Shown: positions 41,383-50,135 of the stretch, piece by piece
How positions within the stretch are numbered: position 1 is the stretch's first letter
How the letters are laid out: every line of letters starts with the position of its first letter
Translations under genes and position numbers: made by a program
Source: Muribaculaceae bacterium
GTDB taxonomy: Bacteria; Bacteroidota; Bacteroidia; Bacteroidales; Muribaculaceae
Assembly (NCBI GenBank): GCA_017557665.1
Contig: JAFYYI010000065.1
Span: 62,001 to 126,000, forward strand
Direction: 5' to 3'
Length of the DNA: 64,000 bases
The notes under the pieces: model-generated
The model's input: only the letters and a program-made list of their open reading frames with translations
What the model was told of the DNA's origin: nothing
Databases searched by the model: none

Positions 41383-42333
41383 TTATGATTGGAATAATGA
41401 CCTAAACAGGCAGGAAAGCTGATTGCTTGGGATGTGAATCACGACAGGGTCAGGATCTGAAGAAGATGTCACGACATGGAAGTCCACGCTTTGGTTCAGG
41501 AAATAACTGACGAAGAAAAAATCCATCCACTCGTACTCATAGTCAGCGGGATACACAACCAACTGAAGGAATTGGCAGATGTTATCATAGACATCATCAC
41601 TCTTGGCAAAATCGGATGCGCACTCGACAGCATCAGACTTCACATCAGGACTAACCACAAACAAGACGTTGGCCACATCATTTAATCGCCACATGCGATG
41701 ACCCAACCCTTTCTCTTCGTTTTCCTGATTATAGGCGGCTATCATGGAATCCAGATAAGTAAAATCCACATATGACGTGTCTGCCTCAGCTTCCAGGTCA
41801 TCATTCAAGTCTTCGACGACTACAATTTCCTCGATTTTAAAACGGTATTCATCGACGTGGTCGATGGCGTACTTGAGTTCCTCGTTGGTTAATCTCATCG
41901 TTAAACGGTTCGCCGTGTTGTCTTTGTCAACCACATGCAGCGTAAAGCCGCGGCCTGTCTGCACCGCCAGATTGTAAAAATTCAACCACTGGTAGCCAAA
42001 TTCAGGGTCATCAATCATGTCGGCGACAAAACTGTATTTCACCTTGTCCTGGGACCATTCCTCTTTAATTTTGCGCACCTCGTCTGGATCTGTCGGGAAT
42101 TCTTCAGGCATCGTGAGTGTAAACACCAAGTCAGTGGGCGTGCTGGTGAATAGGGTTCCGATCTCGGCTCCATACTCTTCATCAAGCTTCTCATTCATCT
42201 CGGCCAGGGCGGCAGCAATTCGCGACTCGGCATCGCCATCCTGGGCCTGAGCACGCAAGGGGAACATGAATGCAATGGCAAGCATCATGCCTGCCATCGA
42301 CAGTTTGAGTATCACTGATTTCATCGGTATCAT
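41383..42333 (-). CDS. Secreted protein of the two-domain paralogue cluster, member A
   Basis: A 316-residue exported protein (signal peptide through LRAQAQ) of no family I recognise. It contains two related halves of about 100 residues. The first (about 55-155) has GTLFTSTPTDLVFTLTMPEE, NLAVQTGRGFTLHVVDKDN and LTNEELKYAI. The second (about 205-310) has RMWRLNDVANVLFVVSP, SYFLNQSVDFHVVTSSSD and IPSNQLSCLF. The same order (strand, helix, [A/T]G-x2-[F/L] strand, then an xxxEL helix) occurs twice in each of the two genes upstream. It starts 15 bases after gene B, so B and A are probably one transcript. Acidic, with no lipobox; likely periplasmic or secreted. Function unknown. Confidence 0.78.
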   Translation of the reverse strand: MIPMKSVILKLSMAGMMLAIAFMFPLRAQAQDGDAESRIAAALAEMNEKLDEEYGAEIGTLFTSTPTDLVFTLTMPEEFPTDPDEVRKIKEEWSQDKVKYSFVADMIDDPEFGYQWLNFYNLAVQTGRGFTLHVVDKDNTANRLTMRLTNEELKYAIDHVDEYRFKIEEIVVVEDLNDDLEAEADTSYVDFTYLDSMIAAYNQENEEKGLGHRMWRLNDVANVLFVVSPDVKSDAVECASDFAKSDDVYDNICQFLQLVVYPADYEYEWMDFFFVSYFLNQSVDFHVVTSSSDPDPVVIHIPSNQLSCLFRSLFQS

Positions 42334-42348
42334 TATTGTGACCAGCTA

Positions 42349-43272
42349 TTATTCACCGATAGCTTCATCCAGCTCTTTGGGCGTGAACCTCACCACAAAA
42401 GGATCGGCTTCGCCATGGTAGCTACAGTAACGCATTTCAAAGTCACGTCCGGCCCCGGAGATAATGCCCAAAAGGAACCCTACAGAGCCATCATCACCCG
42501 ACATGATCGAATTCAGCAATAACGGTTTCACCAAGTCACCCATCTCTTTCAGTTCTTGAAGATCAGCGAATTCCTCATCAACAATCGACATGACGACTGC
42601 ATTAGTCTTATCATCAATCCAAATGTGGGCATCAAGACCTGTATCCTCTTGAAGAGACTGATCTGCCATTGCAATTAAGGATGCGAAGACTTCGTCTTCA
42701 CTCAAGCCCTCCAGATCATCTGCTTCGGCTTCAGCTATATCGCTTTCACCATCCCATAAATTACCGCTTGGCGCTTCTCTTTCAGAATCCAACAAGGCTT
42801 CCTCGATATCATCAGGGAGATAAACAAACCTCATCGCTGTTTCGTTCGACCCCGGTAAGGCCATCTGATATTCAAAATTGTATCCCGAGGCTGCAATTAA
42901 CGCCATCACCGTGGAGATATCTGAATCAGCCATTAAGTCTTTCAAGAACTTTTTCTTGAACACTGAGAAAATGGAGGCATCCAAACTATTGAGGTCCTCA
43001 GAAGTAAGTTCCTCATCATCGAGAACGATATGCAAAACCACAGTCTTGTTTTTTTCGTCAAGAAAAATGCCGGAAGTCGGATCGTCTTCCTGAATACCCT
43101 CATTGAGACCAGCAACGAGAAACTGCATCAATTCTTCGGTCGTCATGTCTTCACTCACCAAATTGATCAGCTGTTGGATATCCTGAGGGGGGCAGGCAGG
43201 GGATTGTGCGGCGCGCATGGGCACCATCACAGTGGCGAGAGCCACCAACATAGTCATCAAAATTCTTTTCAT
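42349..43272 (-). CDS. Secreted protein of the two-domain paralogue cluster, member B
   Basis: A 307-residue exported protein (signal peptide MKRILMTMLVALATVMVPMR). Two halves repeat. Half 1 (about 65-165) has SGIFLDEKNKTVVLHIVLDD, LIAASGYNFEYQMALPG and LPDDIEEAL. Half 2 (about 210-305) has AHIWIDDKTNAVVMSIVDEE, GIISGAGRDFEMRYCS and FTPKELDEAI. A very acidic linker (DIAEAEADDLEGLSEDE) joins them. The halves align with those of members A and C better than chance pattern would suggest, giving six domain copies in the cluster. A weak promoter candidate with TATTTTTG at 43311-43318 on the minus strand lies upstream. No enzymatic motif was recognised. Function unknown. Confidence 0.78.
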   Translation of the reverse strand: MKRILMTMLVALATVMVPMRAAQSPACPPQDIQQLINLVSEDMTTEELMQFLVAGLNEGIQEDDPTSGIFLDEKNKTVVLHIVLDDEELTSEDLNSLDASIFSVFKKKFLKDLMADSDISTVMALIAASGYNFEYQMALPGSNETAMRFVYLPDDIEEALLDSEREAPSGNLWDGESDIAEAEADDLEGLSEDEVFASLIAMADQSLQEDTGLDAHIWIDDKTNAVVMSIVDEEFADLQELKEMGDLVKPLLLNSIMSGDDGSVGFLLGIISGAGRDFEMRYCSYHGEADPFVVRFTPKELDEAIGE

Positions 43273-43436
43273 ATCGTTCTTTTAGTTTTAAGTTTTATTT
43301 GTTAATGTTGCAAAAATAGACAAATTTTTAAAAACAGCGAGCAAATGCCACAGAAAACATTCGTGATAATGAAAAAATTCCCGAACTGAAAAATCACCGA
43401 GCCTAACGAAGCCTCCATCAGCCTCAGTCATGGGTA

Positions 43437-44276
43437 TCACTCACCCAAGATGAAAAGGTCGTCAGCGCTGTAGCACAACTGCCAAGGGGCGTATTCGCCC
43501 GGGGACTCATACAGGCGGAAACATAATCCGTGCCCGGTGGCCGCCACGACATTAAGAAAGACCGACCAGTCCACGCCGATGTCGCCATTCGTCACTTCTT
43601 GCAGAAAAGCCCTCTTCAAGTCCATACTGATCTCAACCTCAGGGTCCAAAGGAACCAGACCAATGTCTCCCACCAGCAGTGACATGACCACCACATCGCT
43701 GTCATCGTCGATTCTCACACTGTTGTAGCTACCCTCGGCGCGCACCGACGCATCGGCCTTGGCAACCATTTCGTTGAGCATGTCGTCATAGATTTCATCC
43801 ATTTGGGTCTTAGCGGCCTTTGAACCAGGACTGTTTTCCATCAACGCCAACGCCATCTCATCACACGAGAACAGCACCGTTGACCCTACCGTAGCAGTTG
43901 ACTTGTCAACCATGACGAACCTCAATTCACGACCTGTAGACCCAGCGAGTCTGATCAGTTCGCGCCAAAAATCACTCTTAAGCCACGTGGACATGAGAAA
44001 CTCCTTGTAGCGGAAATAAGTGTCCTCGTCATTCAGATCGGGAAACTCTTCCGGATCAAAGCCCATCGACAGCATCAATTCTCCCCTGGAGTTATCCAGC
44101 CAAACCCTGGAATAAGGATCCTCTTCATCTTGCACGGCATCGTTGGCCGTCTCGACCATTTCATACAGCTTCTCGTCCAGATAATCCCCACCAGCAGCCG
44201 ACAGCGAGGGAGCACAAAAAGCCATCATTAATATACACAATAAAGCGGAGGTAAACCTGTTCATAACGGTCATCAA
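43437..44276 (-). CDS. Secreted protein of the two-domain paralogue cluster, member C
   Basis: A 279-residue exported protein; a second start (MNRFTSALLCILMMAFCAPS) four residues in gives the same signal peptide. Half 1 (about 55-150) has SRVWLDNSRGELMLSMGFD, LAGSTGRELRFVMVDKST and FSCDEMALAL. Half 2 (about 180-275) has NSVRIDDDSDVVVMSLLVG, VVAATGHGLCFRLYESPG and YSADDLFIL. It is the first gene of the three-gene cluster, with a good promoter upstream and 164 bases before member B. The conserved WxDD/WLDN start and TG strand are clearest here. No known domain, lipobox or anchor was found. Function unknown. Confidence 0.78.
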   Translation of the reverse strand: MMTVMNRFTSALLCILMMAFCAPSLSAAGGDYLDEKLYEMVETANDAVQDEEDPYSRVWLDNSRGELMLSMGFDPEEFPDLNDEDTYFRYKEFLMSTWLKSDFWRELIRLAGSTGRELRFVMVDKSTATVGSTVLFSCDEMALALMENSPGSKAAKTQMDEIYDDMLNEMVAKADASVRAEGSYNSVRIDDDSDVVVMSLLVGDIGLVPLDPEVEISMDLKRAFLQEVTNGDIGVDWSVFLNVVAATGHGLCFRLYESPGEYAPWQLCYSADDLFILGE

Positions 44277-44290
44277 TTAGATATTTACCG

Positions 44291-44321
44291 CAAAGATAAC
44301 AAAAAATAAGGTAACACACAA
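44291..44321 (-). promoter_or_regulatory. Promoter of the secreted paralogue cluster
   Basis: On the minus strand, TTG (44319-44321) is followed after 20 bases by TATCTTTG (44291-44298), 15 bases before the first ATG of member C. Confidence 0.65.
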
Positions 44322-44438
44322 CAAGACTGTCCCAGGCGAACTTCAAGCCAGACCATGATAGGCTCATCACAGCACAAACTGGCCATGTGACACCCGAATC
44401 GGCGTTTTACGAGAAAAAAACAAAAAATGATTCAAATT

Positions 44439-44469
44439 TTTGTCAGTATACAAAAAATAACTACCTTTG
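44439..44469 (+). promoter_or_regulatory. Promoter of the PpiD-like gene
   Basis: TTTG (44439-44442) and TACCTTTG (44462-44469) are separated by 19 bases, a near-consensus match about 60 bases before the ATG. Confidence 0.75.
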
Positions 44470-44530
44470 CGTGTTTATTTGGCGAAAAGCCCTAAAAAAG
44501 AGAGAAATAACGTAATATAAATCATTGTAA

Positions 44531-46594
44531 ATGGCAACATTAGAGAAGATTAGAGGAATGAAAGTGTTGCTCGCCATTATCATCGGCGGCGCCTTGCTCG
44601 CGTTCATTATTGAAACGGGAGTTGAGGTACTCGGACGTATGAGAGGTAGCAACTCTGCCGCCAAAGTCGGCAGCGAGAAGATTGACATCATGAAGTTCCA
44701 GCAGCGCGTGGAGCGCGCCGCTGCCAACGACCAGCAGAACAACAACAATCAGCAGATTGACGCCGCTACGCGTCAACAGCAGGTGCTGGATGAGATGATC
44801 AATGAAGAACTTCTGAGACAAGAGTATGAGAAATTAGGTATTTATGTCAGCGATCGTGAGATCAGCGAGCTGACGATTGGCAAGAATCCGGCTCCTGCTG
44901 TAATGCAGTTTGCTCAGCAAGCCGGTGCCAAGTCGCCCGCCGAGCTGTATGACTTCATCATGAACCCCAAGAAGCAGGGCATCGAGGAATCTCAAGTTGC
45001 TGAACTGCGCCAGCAGTGGGATAACATGACCGAAGACCTCGCCAAGCAGTATCAGTTCGCCAAATTGCAGAACCTGCTGGCTGGCTGTATGCAGGCCAAT
45101 GACCTGGATCGCGCTCAGATGGCCGAGGAAGCAGCTATCACCAATGTCACAACCATCGCCAAGAAGGATTACGCATCGCTCGCCGATGACAAGTATCCCG
45201 TCAGCGATGCCGAGTTGAAGGCTGAGTGGGAGAAGATCAAGCCCATGTTCAAGATTGACGAGGACGTGCGCCGAGTTCACTACATCGCTGTGAACATCGA
45301 GCCCAACGCCGAGGATATCGCAGCCGCCAACAAGATTGCCGACGCCGCCTATAACGCCCTGCAAAAGGGTCGTGGTGTTGACTCGGTTCGCGTTCTGGGT
45401 ACCGTTAAGATCGATACCGCGATGATGCTGAAGGATAATCTGCCCACCAAGGTGCGCGACTTCTTTGCTGGCGCCGAGGTTGGTACTACCCGCCGTGACA
45501 GCACCGTGGGCAACCACCACGTGATGTACAAGCTCATCAACAAGCAGCTGAGCCTCGACTCAGTGAAGTTGGACTATGTTGTCGTTCAAGCCGACGCCAA
45601 GACCCAGCAGGCCGTCCTCGGTCAGCTCAATGCCGGCAAGAGCCTCGACGAGCTCAAGAAGGCTTATCCCCAGAAAGTGGATGGCAAGATGGACGACTGG
45701 CAGCGCATGTACACCACCCCCGACTCATTGAAGAATAAGGTGGATGCCGCAACCGTCGGAACCTACTTCGTTTACACAAGCAACGACCAGTTTGCTACCT
45801 TGCTCCGCGTGAGCGAGAAGAAGCCCGCCAAGACGTTCTACACCCTGGCAACTGTCAGCTATGACGCCTATGCCAGCACCAAGACCAGCGAGGCCCTCCG
45901 CGACAAGTTCCAGGACTTCCTGAACAAGAACAAGACCCTCAAGGCATTTGAGGAGAACGCCGCCAAGGCCGGTTTCAATGCTGTTGAAGTGCTCGTAACT
46001 CCCAGCACGCCTCAATTGGCAGGTATCAAGGATACCCGCAAGGCCATCAAGTGGGCGTTTGACAGCAAGAAGGGTGAAGTATCGCCTATCTTCAGCGACA
46101 ACAACGACGTGATGATCGCTGTAGCTGTCGACGACATCTACCAGGACTACCTGCCCTACGACTTCCCCCAGGGCAAGGAAATGCTCACCATGCGTGTGCG
46201 CAACAGCAAGAAGGGTGACGACCTGATGAAGCAGTACAAGGGCAAGGCCTCCGACATCAACGGTTATGCCGCTCTGATGGGTGCTCAGGTTGACACCGTG
46301 CGCATCGTCTTCGCCGGCAACGGCGATCCCAAGATGGGCAACGAGCCTGGTCTGATTGGTCGCATCGCAGCCGCCAAGCAGGGTGCCGTAAATGGTCCCT
46401 GGAAGGGTGAGAATGCTGTAGTCGTTTACCAAGTGGTTAAGCAGGAGAAGGAAGAGCGTCAGCCCAGCAAGGAAGAGCTTGACAACCGCTACGCTCAGAC
46501 CCGTGGCGCTCAGGTTTTCGCTAACCCGCGCACCATCTACAGCATCCTGGGTAAGGCCACCAAGGTGAAGAAGAGCCTCATCGATTTCTATTGA
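44531..46594 (+). CDS. PpiD/SurA-type membrane-anchored periplasmic chaperone (peptidylprolyl isomerase family)
   Basis: A 687-residue protein with a short cytoplasmic N-terminus, one membrane anchor (VLLAIIIGGALLAFIIETGV, residues about 12-31) and a large periplasmic region. The SurA_N-type chaperone domain (about 40-200) includes AKVGSEKIDIMKFQQRVERA and VLDEMINEELLRQEYEKLG, typical of PpiD. A parvulin-like PPIase segment near residues 260-350 (VRRVHYIAVNIEP, VGNHHVMYKLI) is followed by further alpha-beta sequence. It would assist folding of outer-membrane and secreted proteins as they leave the Sec channel. Length (about 700) matches Bacteroidetes homologues. A strong terminator follows, and sufE comes next with its own start. 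Confidence 0.92.
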   Translation: MATLEKIRGMKVLLAIIIGGALLAFIIETGVEVLGRMRGSNSAAKVGSEKIDIMKFQQRVERAAANDQQNNNNQQIDAATRQQQVLDEMINEELLRQEYEKLGIYVSDREISELTIGKNPAPAVMQFAQQAGAKSPAELYDFIMNPKKQGIEESQVAELRQQWDNMTEDLAKQYQFAKLQNLLAGCMQANDLDRAQMAEEAAITNVTTIAKKDYASLADDKYPVSDAELKAEWEKIKPMFKIDEDVRRVHYIAVNIEPNAEDIAAANKIADAAYNALQKGRGVDSVRVLGTVKIDTAMMLKDNLPTKVRDFFAGAEVGTTRRDSTVGNHHVMYKLINKQLSLDSVKLDYVVVQADAKTQQAVLGQLNAGKSLDELKKAYPQKVDGKMDDWQRMYTTPDSLKNKVDAATVGTYFVYTSNDQFATLLRVSEKKPAKTFYTLATVSYDAYASTKTSEALRDKFQDFLNKNKTLKAFEENAAKAGFNAVEVLVTPSTPQLAGIKDTRKAIKWAFDSKKGEVSPIFSDNNDVMIAVAVDDIYQDYLPYDFPQGKEMLTMRVRNSKKGDDLMKQYKGKASDINGYAALMGAQVDTVRIVFAGNGDPKMGNEPGLIGRIAAAKQGAVNGPWKGENAVVVYQVVKQEKEERQPSKEELDNRYAQTRGAQVFANPRTIYSILGKATKVKKSLIDFY

Positions 46595-46618
46595 TGACGT
46601 GACTCTCACAGGAGACAT

Positions 46619-46656
46619 CAAGCCCCGCAACGACAAGCTGCGGGGCTTGTTTTTTG
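46619..46656 (+). terminator. Rho-independent terminator of the PpiD-like gene
   Basis: CAAGCCCCGCA (46619-46629) and TGCGGGGCTTG (46639-46649) form a perfect 11-bp stem followed by a run of T, 24 bases after the stop codon. Confidence 0.92.
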
Positions 46657-46747
46657 CATCAAAACGCATTTTTAGCCGTTGAAATACACCTTATATTAAA
46701 AAAAAACTCTAATTTTGGAGGTTAAACCAAAAACATCACTTTTTTCA

Positions 46748-47182
46748 ATGTCTACTATCAACGAGCGACAAGACGAAATCATTGAGGAATTTGAGGGTCT
46801 GGACGATTGGATGGACCGCTACAGCGTCATCATCGACATGGGCAATGCCATGCCCACACTCGACGAGCAGTACAAGACGGCTGACAACCTGATTGACGGC
46901 TGCCAGAGCCGCGTGTGGCTCCAGGCCGACTGCATCGACGGCAAGATGCGCCTGCAGGCCGACAGCGACGCCATCATCGTCAAGGGCATCATCTCCATGC
47001 TTGTGCGCGTGCTCGACGGCGCCACGCCTCAGGAAGTGCTCGACGCCGACCTCTACTTCATTGAGCGTATCGGCCTGCGCGACCACCTCTCGCCCACCCG
47101 CAGCAACGGCCTGCTGGCGATGATCAAGCAAATCCGCGCCTATGCCATCGCCTATCAAGCACGCGAGCATTCCGGCTGTTGA
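46748..47182 (+). CDS. sufE: SufE-family cysteine desulfuration protein
   Basis: Start chosen at 46748 (MSTINERQDEIIEEFEGL). The longer frame to 46715 begins directly on the TAATTTTG promoter-like box, so it is unlikely. The 144-residue product accepts persulfide sulfur from the SufS cysteine desulfurase for Fe-S cluster assembly. The active-site Cys lies in LIDGCQSRVWL (about residue 50), the family signature. QEVLDADLYFIERIGLRDHL and LSPTRSNGLLAMIKQIRAYA complete the family pattern. Length agrees with SufE (about 140). No other suf genes are near, which is common in Bacteroidetes. Confidence 0.95.
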   Translation: MSTINERQDEIIEEFEGLDDWMDRYSVIIDMGNAMPTLDEQYKTADNLIDGCQSRVWLQADCIDGKMRLQADSDAIIVKGIISMLVRVLDGATPQEVLDADLYFIERIGLRDHLSPTRSNGLLAMIKQIRAYAIAYQAREHSGC

Positions 47183-47230
47183 AAACGACAACAACATTAT
47201 TAATATATTAATTAATCAACTAACAGAATT

Positions 47231-48889
47231 ATGTTTAAAAACCAACCAAAAGGTTTGTATGTCTTGGCACTTGCCAACACTGGCGAGCGCTTCGGCTACT
47301 ACACGATGATTGCCATCTTGCTGCTGTTCCTTCAAGCACAGTTTGGCTTTAGCACTTCGACTGCAGGTTTCATTTATTCATCATTCCTTGCATTGGTGTA
47401 CTTTATGCCAATGTTAGGTGGTATTGTCGCCGATAAATGGAACTTCAAGAAAACGGTAACGCTGGGTATTATTATTATGTTCCTGGGTTATCTAGTAATG
47501 GCTATTTCTGGCCTGACCAGCGGTTCGCTGGCTCTATTGTTCGCCGCATTGTTTTTGATCGCATGCGGTACGGGATTGTTCAAGGGCAACCTGCAGGTGA
47601 TGGTAGGTGACCTTTACAACGACCCCAAGTATGCCCACAAAAGGGATGTGGCCTTCTCATTGTTCTATATGGCCATCAACATCGGTGCGATGTTTGCTCC
47701 CTCAGTATCAGAAGCCTTGTGCAACATGTCATTGCACAGCGTGGGCATGGAATATCAGTCTGGTCTTCCTGGACTGTGCAACAAGTTCCTTGCCGACCCC
47801 CAGCACATGGAGGCCAAAAGTTTCGTTGCTCTGATGGACGCCACTGGCCTGACCAACTTTGAGGCACTTAAGGCCTATTGCCAGACCTATGTGGGTGCTA
47901 TCACCAAGGGCTATGCCTATGCCTTTGCTGTCGCTTGCGCATCGATGGTACTGTCCTACCTGATCTACAAGATTGGTGCAGCAACCTACAAGCACGTGGG
48001 CAACAACATCAAGGACAAGAGCGATGAGAATGCTGCTAATGTTCCCGAATTGAGCAAGGAAGAAACCAAGTCACGCATCGTGGCTTTGTTGCTCGTGTTT
48101 GCCGTAGTAATCTTCTTCTGGATGGTATTCCACCAGAATGGTGCCACACTGACCAAGTTTGCAGAAATCTACACCTCGCAGGAGGGTTGGGGCTTCACCC
48201 GCATTGGCTTCAACGTTTGGGCTTTGGCCACGATGGCTATCGGCGTATATGCCGCTTTCTCGTTCTTCCAGAGCGAAAACAGGAAGACTAAAGGCATCTC
48301 AGGACTTGTACTGTTAGCTTCAATTGTGGGCGTGGGTCTATTCCTGTACTTCACCCCCAACCCCGTGACTGGTGTTCAGCCTCAGATTTATCAACAGTTC
48401 AACCCGTTCTATGTAGTTGCGCTGACGCCGTTCTCGGTCGCTCTGTTTGGATGGCTTGCCAAGAAAGACAAGGAGCCGAGCGCCCCACGCAAAATCGGTT
48501 ATGGTATGATTGTGGCCGGCATCGCCTATATCGTAATGATTATCGCATCGCTGGGGTTCGGACTGCCGCCCAAAGAGGGAGCAAGCGACATGCTTGTTTC
48601 GCCCAACTGGCTTATCTCGACCTATCTCGTACTGACGTTTGCTGAGTTGCTGCTCTCGCCGATGGGTATCTCATTCGTCAGCAAGGTGGCTCCTCCCAAG
48701 TATAAGGGCCTGATGATGGGATGCTGGTTTGGTGCCACCGCTATCGGTAACTACCTGGTATCGATTCCGACCGCATTGTGGGACAAAATCTCCACGCCCA
48801 CACTGTGGGGCATTCTAATGGTCATCTGCTTCGTTGCAGCAGGATTCATCTTTGCCATCATGAAGCGTCTGGAGAAAGTAGCCAAGTAA
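47231..48889 (+). CDS. POT/PTR-family proton-dependent peptide transporter
   Basis: A 552-residue inner-membrane transporter of the POT family (MFS superfamily), which imports di- and tripeptides with protons. About 14 hydrophobic segments are visible. The signature near the N-terminus reads LANTGERFGYYTMIAILLL; the family ExxERF motif thus has Asn in place of the first Glu. The second signature GGIVADKWNFKKTVTLG matches the GGxxADxxxG loop. FFWMVFHQNGATLTKF is the C-terminal-half motif. The altered ExxER may affect proton coupling, although Bacteroidetes members often look like this. A small lipoprotein gene begins 25 bases downstream. Confidence 0.93.
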   Translation: MFKNQPKGLYVLALANTGERFGYYTMIAILLLFLQAQFGFSTSTAGFIYSSFLALVYFMPMLGGIVADKWNFKKTVTLGIIIMFLGYLVMAISGLTSGSLALLFAALFLIACGTGLFKGNLQVMVGDLYNDPKYAHKRDVAFSLFYMAINIGAMFAPSVSEALCNMSLHSVGMEYQSGLPGLCNKFLADPQHMEAKSFVALMDATGLTNFEALKAYCQTYVGAITKGYAYAFAVACASMVLSYLIYKIGAATYKHVGNNIKDKSDENAANVPELSKEETKSRIVALLLVFAVVIFFWMVFHQNGATLTKFAEIYTSQEGWGFTRIGFNVWALATMAIGVYAAFSFFQSENRKTKGISGLVLLASIVGVGLFLYFTPNPVTGVQPQIYQQFNPFYVVALTPFSVALFGWLAKKDKEPSAPRKIGYGMIVAGIAYIVMIIASLGFGLPPKEGASDMLVSPNWLISTYLVLTFAELLLSPMGISFVSKVAPPKYKGLMMGCWFGATAIGNYLVSIPTALWDKISTPTLWGILMVICFVAAGFIFAIMKRLEKVAK

Positions 48890-48914
48890 CGAACAATCAT
48901 TAAATCAAAGAAAA

Positions 48915-49337
48915 ATGAAAAAATATATATTATTAGTAATCGCCTTGGTGTCGGTTGCCATGATGTCGTGTTCGAGCGAAGAATCCAAAATCGATGCTAA
49001 AAAAGATGCAGTCGATTTGGCAAAAAGCATTGTTGACATCATTCACAAGACCGAAGTTAAGGACTCCGTTGCCCTGAACAGCCTATACCTGAAAGTGGAC
49101 TCAATTGAGAACACCTTCTATGAATTCTACAATGAGTACAAGAAAGACGACAATGGTGCAACACTACTTGACTCGCTCAAGTTCTATTACAACCAAGATG
49201 GCAAGGCTAAGGTAGACTCGGCTATCACCGTCAAGTGGGCTAAACTTGATAGCGCTGGTATCAAGTGCACAAATCCCGTAATGGCTACTCCAGAGCCCGT
49301 TACACAGGAAACCGAGCAATCCGCTCAGGAGAAATAA
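48915..49337 (+). CDS. Small lipoprotein of unknown function
   Basis: A 140-residue lipoprotein. The N-terminus MKKYILLVIALVSVAMMSC ends in a lipobox with Cys19 (VAMMSCSS), giving an SPII-processed envelope protein. The mature part is helical, polar and rich in Lys, Asp and Ser (KIDAKKDAVDLAKSIVDIIH, LYLKVDSIENTFYEFYNEYK), ending in an acidic, Gln-rich tail. It lies 25 bases after the POT transporter and is likely co-transcribed with it, so it may be a partner of peptide uptake. No family was recognised. A large hairpin terminator follows. Confidence 0.8.
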   Translation: MKKYILLVIALVSVAMMSCSSEESKIDAKKDAVDLAKSIVDIIHKTEVKDSVALNSLYLKVDSIENTFYEFYNEYKKDDNGATLLDSLKFYYNQDGKAKVDSAITVKWAKLDSAGIKCTNPVMATPEPVTQETEQSAQEK

Positions 49338-49354
49338 CTTAACACATCAACTAG

Positions 49355-49454
49355 CGAGCCAGAGGCTCACAATACCTCGACAACCACGCCGCCGTCGGAA
49401 AGGACGGCCGCGACATCCCTGTCGGAGTATTGCGAGCCTCGGCTCGTTTTTTTT
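49355..49454 (+). terminator. Large structured terminator after the lipoprotein gene
   Basis: CGAGCC...GAGGCTC...CAATAC on the left pairs with GTATTG...GAGCCTC...GGCTCG on the right over about 22 bases. A GC-rich inner hairpin (GCCGCCGTC...GACGGCCGC) lies between, and a run of eight T follows. At about 100 bases it is longer than an ordinary terminator. Confidence 0.75.
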
Positions 49455-49536
49455 GCCTTATCATGAAAAAAGTGAAGGAAGGCGGCCCAAAAAACGAGAA
49501 CTTCTTTGTACCTTTGTGACTTAATTCTGTAAACAA

Positions 49537-50079
49537 ATGGAAGAAGTAACTTATCAGGGTCTGACGTTTGAGCCCTACATCAGACGTGAAGAGATTGCCA
49601 AGCAGGTTCATCGGCTTGCTCAGGAAATCAAACGTGACTATGCCAATGAGAATCCTCTGTTCCTCTGTGTCCTTAACGGTTCCTTCATCTTTGCCGCCGA
49701 CCTGTTCCGTGCCTGCAACTTGCACGATGCCGAGATTACATTCATCCGCTTCAAGTCCTACGAGGGCATGGAATCGACAGGCAGCGTGAAGCAGGTGATG
49801 GGCCTGAGCGAGGACATCACTGGCCGCAACATCCTCATCGTCGAAGACATCATCGACAGTGGCGTGACGGCCGCCCAACTGCGCAAGGAGCTTGCCAAGC
49901 ACAATCCCAAGAGTGTGAAAATGGTCTCACTCTTGTTCAAGCCTGAAGCGCTGACCGTGGGAAAAGCTCCAGAGTATGTGGGCTTTGAAATTCCCTGCAA
50001 ATTCATCCTGGGCTATGGCCTGGACCTTGATGGTCTGGCACGCAACCTGCCTGACATCTATGTACTCAAGGAGCATTAA
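49537..50079 (+). CDS. hpt: Hypoxanthine (guanine) phosphoribosyltransferase
   Basis: A 180-residue enzyme that makes IMP or GMP from hypoxanthine or guanine and PRPP in purine salvage. The PRPP-binding signature VEDIIDSGVTAAQL (about residues 107-120) is complete, and FLCVLNGSFIFAADLFR near residue 43 is the family loop I. SLLFKPEALTVGKAPEYVGF and FILGYGLDLDGLARNLPDIY match the C-terminal half. Length matches bacterial Hpt (about 175-185). A -7 box TACCTTTG lies at 49509-49516 without a clear -33. adk follows after 56 bases, so the two purine genes are probably one transcript. Confidence 0.97.
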   Translation: MEEVTYQGLTFEPYIRREEIAKQVHRLAQEIKRDYANENPLFLCVLNGSFIFAADLFRACNLHDAEITFIRFKSYEGMESTGSVKQVMGLSEDITGRNILIVEDIIDSGVTAAQLRKELAKHNPKSVKMVSLLFKPEALTVGKAPEYVGFEIPCKFILGYGLDLDGLARNLPDIYVLKEH

Positions 50080-50135
50080 TATTGAGAGTATTAAAGAAAA
50101 CATATAGAACACTTAACAAGAAATTCAAGAGTATT

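Noticed and set aside
49351..49902. Minus-strand frame of 183 codons antisense to hpt
   Set aside because: It overlaps the large terminator and the hpt coding region, has no family match and no promoter.
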